From Salipiger mucosus DSM 16094 (GTDB taxonomy: Bacteria; Pseudomonadota; Alphaproteobacteria; Rhodobacterales; Rhodobacteraceae), in the NCBI RefSeq assembly GCF_000442255.1, contig NZ_KE557279.1, positions 1,228-65,227 on the forward strand: a stretch of DNA of 64,000 nucleotides, written 5' to 3'. The position numbers and the translations under genes were made by a program. This document shows, piece by piece, positions 62,913 through 64,000 of the stretch. Each line of letters begins with the position of its first letter. Positions within the stretch are counted from its first letter, which is position 1. The notes beneath the pieces are model-generated. The model ran no database searches. It was not told where the DNA came from and saw only the letters and a program-made list of their open reading frames with translations.

Positions 62913-62949
62913 TTCACGGCAGCGTCTGAACGCTGGCCCGAAACTCTGC

Positions 62950-62979
62950 GGCGGGCCCCCTAGGGGGCTCGCCTTTTTT
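62950..62979 (+). terminator. Terminator/attenuator between dctP2 and dctQ
   Basis: GGCGGGCCCCC-TA-GGGGGCTCGCC followed by TTTTTT. A strong intrinsic terminator placed inside the transporter operon, which would let binding protein be made in excess over the permeases by partial read-through. Confidence 0.85.
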
Positions 62980-63022
62980 GAACCAACCAAACCCGAGCAT
63001 CGCCTTGGCGGGGAGCCCGAGC

Positions 63023-63850
63023 ATGGAAGACACATCTCAATCGCAGTCCGTCTGGCTGGGATCGCTACGCGGTCCGGTCAGGCTGATCGCGATCGCGTTC
63101 GCGGTCGTGACGGCACTGCTCTTCATCTACCTCGTGGCCATGAAAATCATGGACCCGGAAAACGCATATGGCATGCACGAGATGATCCGCCCGGCAGGCC
63201 GGCCCATCGTGCAACTCATGCTGGCGGCCATCACCGGCACGCTGCTGTTCACCTCGATCTACCTGTCGGACCACATCGGCGCCATCGAGCCCGAACCGCA
63301 CGGGTTCTTCGACATCCTGTCGCTGGTCACCTCGCGCCTGGCGATGATGGCCATCGCCATCATCGTGCTGGTGATGTTCTACGAAGTGGTCTCGCGCTAC
63401 GTCTTCGAGGCGCCGACCCTCTGGGCGAACGAATTGTCGCTCTGGATCGCGGCCTTCGTGTTCCTCTTCGCGGGTCAGTACGCGATGCAGCAGCGCAGCC
63501 ACATCCGCATCTACGTGATCTACGACATCATGCCACGCTGGATGCAGAAGACGGCCGACGTGATCTCGGTCCTGCTGATCGTGGGCTTCTGCGTGACGCT
63601 GGTCTGGGGCGGCTACAACGACGCCATGACCCGCTTCCTGCGCATGGAGACCTTCGGCACCGCGTGGGATCCGCCGATCCCCGGCATCGTGAAACCGGCG
63701 ATCCTGATCATCATCGTCCTTGTGACCATCCAGTCGATCTCGAACCTGATCGCCGACTGGAACAAGGCGCCCGAGCACCATTCGCCCGCAGACGAGATCG
63801 ACGAGACCGAGATCGAGAACCTGCGCCGAACCCTGGGAGAAGATAAATAA
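63023..63850 (+). CDS. TRAP transporter small permease DctQ
   Basis: 275 residues; long for DctQ (about 160-200) because of an additional N-terminal membrane hairpin. TM helices about 18-38, 57-80, 104-130, 142-160, 180-200 and 225-250, with the DctQ core YEVVSRYVFEAPTLWANELSLWIAAFVFLFAGQYAMQQRSHIRIYVIYD. Start ATG at 63023 follows GGGGAG. Its stop TAA shares the A with the dctM ATG (TAATG). It forms the membrane complex with DctM. Confidence 0.92.
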   Translation: MEDTSQSQSVWLGSLRGPVRLIAIAFAVVTALLFIYLVAMKIMDPENAYGMHEMIRPAGRPIVQLMLAAITGTLLFTSIYLSDHIGAIEPEPHGFFDILSLVTSRLAMMAIAIIVLVMFYEVVSRYVFEAPTLWANELSLWIAAFVFLFAGQYAMQQRSHIRIYVIYDIMPRWMQKTADVISVLLIVGFCVTLVWGGYNDAMTRFLRMETFGTAWDPPIPGIVKPAILIIIVLVTIQSISNLIADWNKAPEHHSPADEIDETEIENLRRTLGEDK

Positions 63851-64000
63851 TGGATATCGGGACACTCAGCCTGATCCTTCTGCTGGGCATCTTCGCCCTG
63901 CTGGCCATCGGGATGCCACTGGGCTTTGCCTCGGCCTTCCTCGCCGCGGTCACGCTCATGCTGAAGTTCGATGCGAGCATCCTCTTCGGCGACTTCGGCC
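63850..64000 (+). CDS. TRAP transporter large permease DctM, 3'-partial
   Basis: The first 50 codons are visible: MDIGTLSLILLLGIFALLAI then GMPLGFASAFLAAVTLMLKF, the first helices of a DctM permease with the GMPLGFA motif. The gene runs off the window. Coupled to dctQ by a one-base overlap. Confidence 0.92.
   Translation, partial: MDIGTLSLILLLGIFALLAIGMPLGFASAFLAAVTLMLKFDASILFGDFG

Noticed and set aside
63023-63850. Using an upstream in-frame ATG at 62978 as the dctQ start
   Set aside because: It falls in the T tract of a terminator; ATG at 63023 has a good ribosome-binding site.

Overview
This is a GC-rich, gene-dense chromosomal window from an alphaproteobacterium. It is most likely a member of the Rhodobacteraceae (Roseobacter group), judging from protein style, the DUF6446-type gene behind glyQ, the TRAP and tripartite tricarboxylate (TTT) transporters, and a recurrent intergenic motif. 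I have no database hits, so the genus is not assigned.

0-24 kb is housekeeping backbone: a lytic transglycosylase (cut by the window edge), an AlkB-type hydroxylase, xseA, purD, a 5-formyl-THF cyclo-ligase translationally coupled to mgtE, guanine deaminase and 8-oxoguanine deaminase, a HisN-type phosphatase, an XRE regulator, a quinone reductase, a Bax-inhibitor-1 protein, rpmG, the RNase P RNA gene, a YebC regulator, a degenerate secreted protease, and glyQ followed by an FkbM methyltransferase and a small membrane protein, but no glyS.

24-36 kb is catabolic. A sugar-acid dehydratase/aldolase pair is divergent from a LacI-family regulator with two matching operators. Next come an acyl-CoA ligase, a DUF302 protein, and a LysR regulator divergent from a complete TTT uptake system (TctC-TctB-TctA) followed by a 2-hydroxyacid dehydrogenase. 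36.7-42.6 kb is a cobalamin riboswitch followed by an overlapping operon: a thioredoxin-like ferredoxin-domain protein and a nickel/peptide-class ABC importer (binding protein, two permeases, double ATPase). This looks like a B12-repressed cobalt or corrinoid-related uptake system.

42.6-58.5 kb is accessory DNA. A compact chemotaxis cluster (STAS-CheY-CheA-CheW-MCP-CheW-CheR-CheB, with a divergent coiled-coil protein and a single-domain globin) is bracketed by decayed IS5-family transposases. To its right lie a tyrosine-integrase pseudogene split by an IS21 fragment, an intact tRNA-Ser(GCT), a small unknown gene, a third IS5-type element and a half tRNA-Ser.

The most striking observation is that the transposase pseudogenes carry seven insertions of about 38-43 bp. 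They fall into two sequence families. Each contains a small hairpin whose stem varies while the ends or loop are conserved, and deleting several of them restores the transposase reading frame.

58.7-64 kb is backbone again: a GntR regulator, a frameshifted fumarylacetoacetate-hydrolase-family gene, two tandem TRAP DctP binding proteins, DctQ and the start of DctM, with GntR-type palindromes (core TGGTATACCA) in front of both dctP genes.
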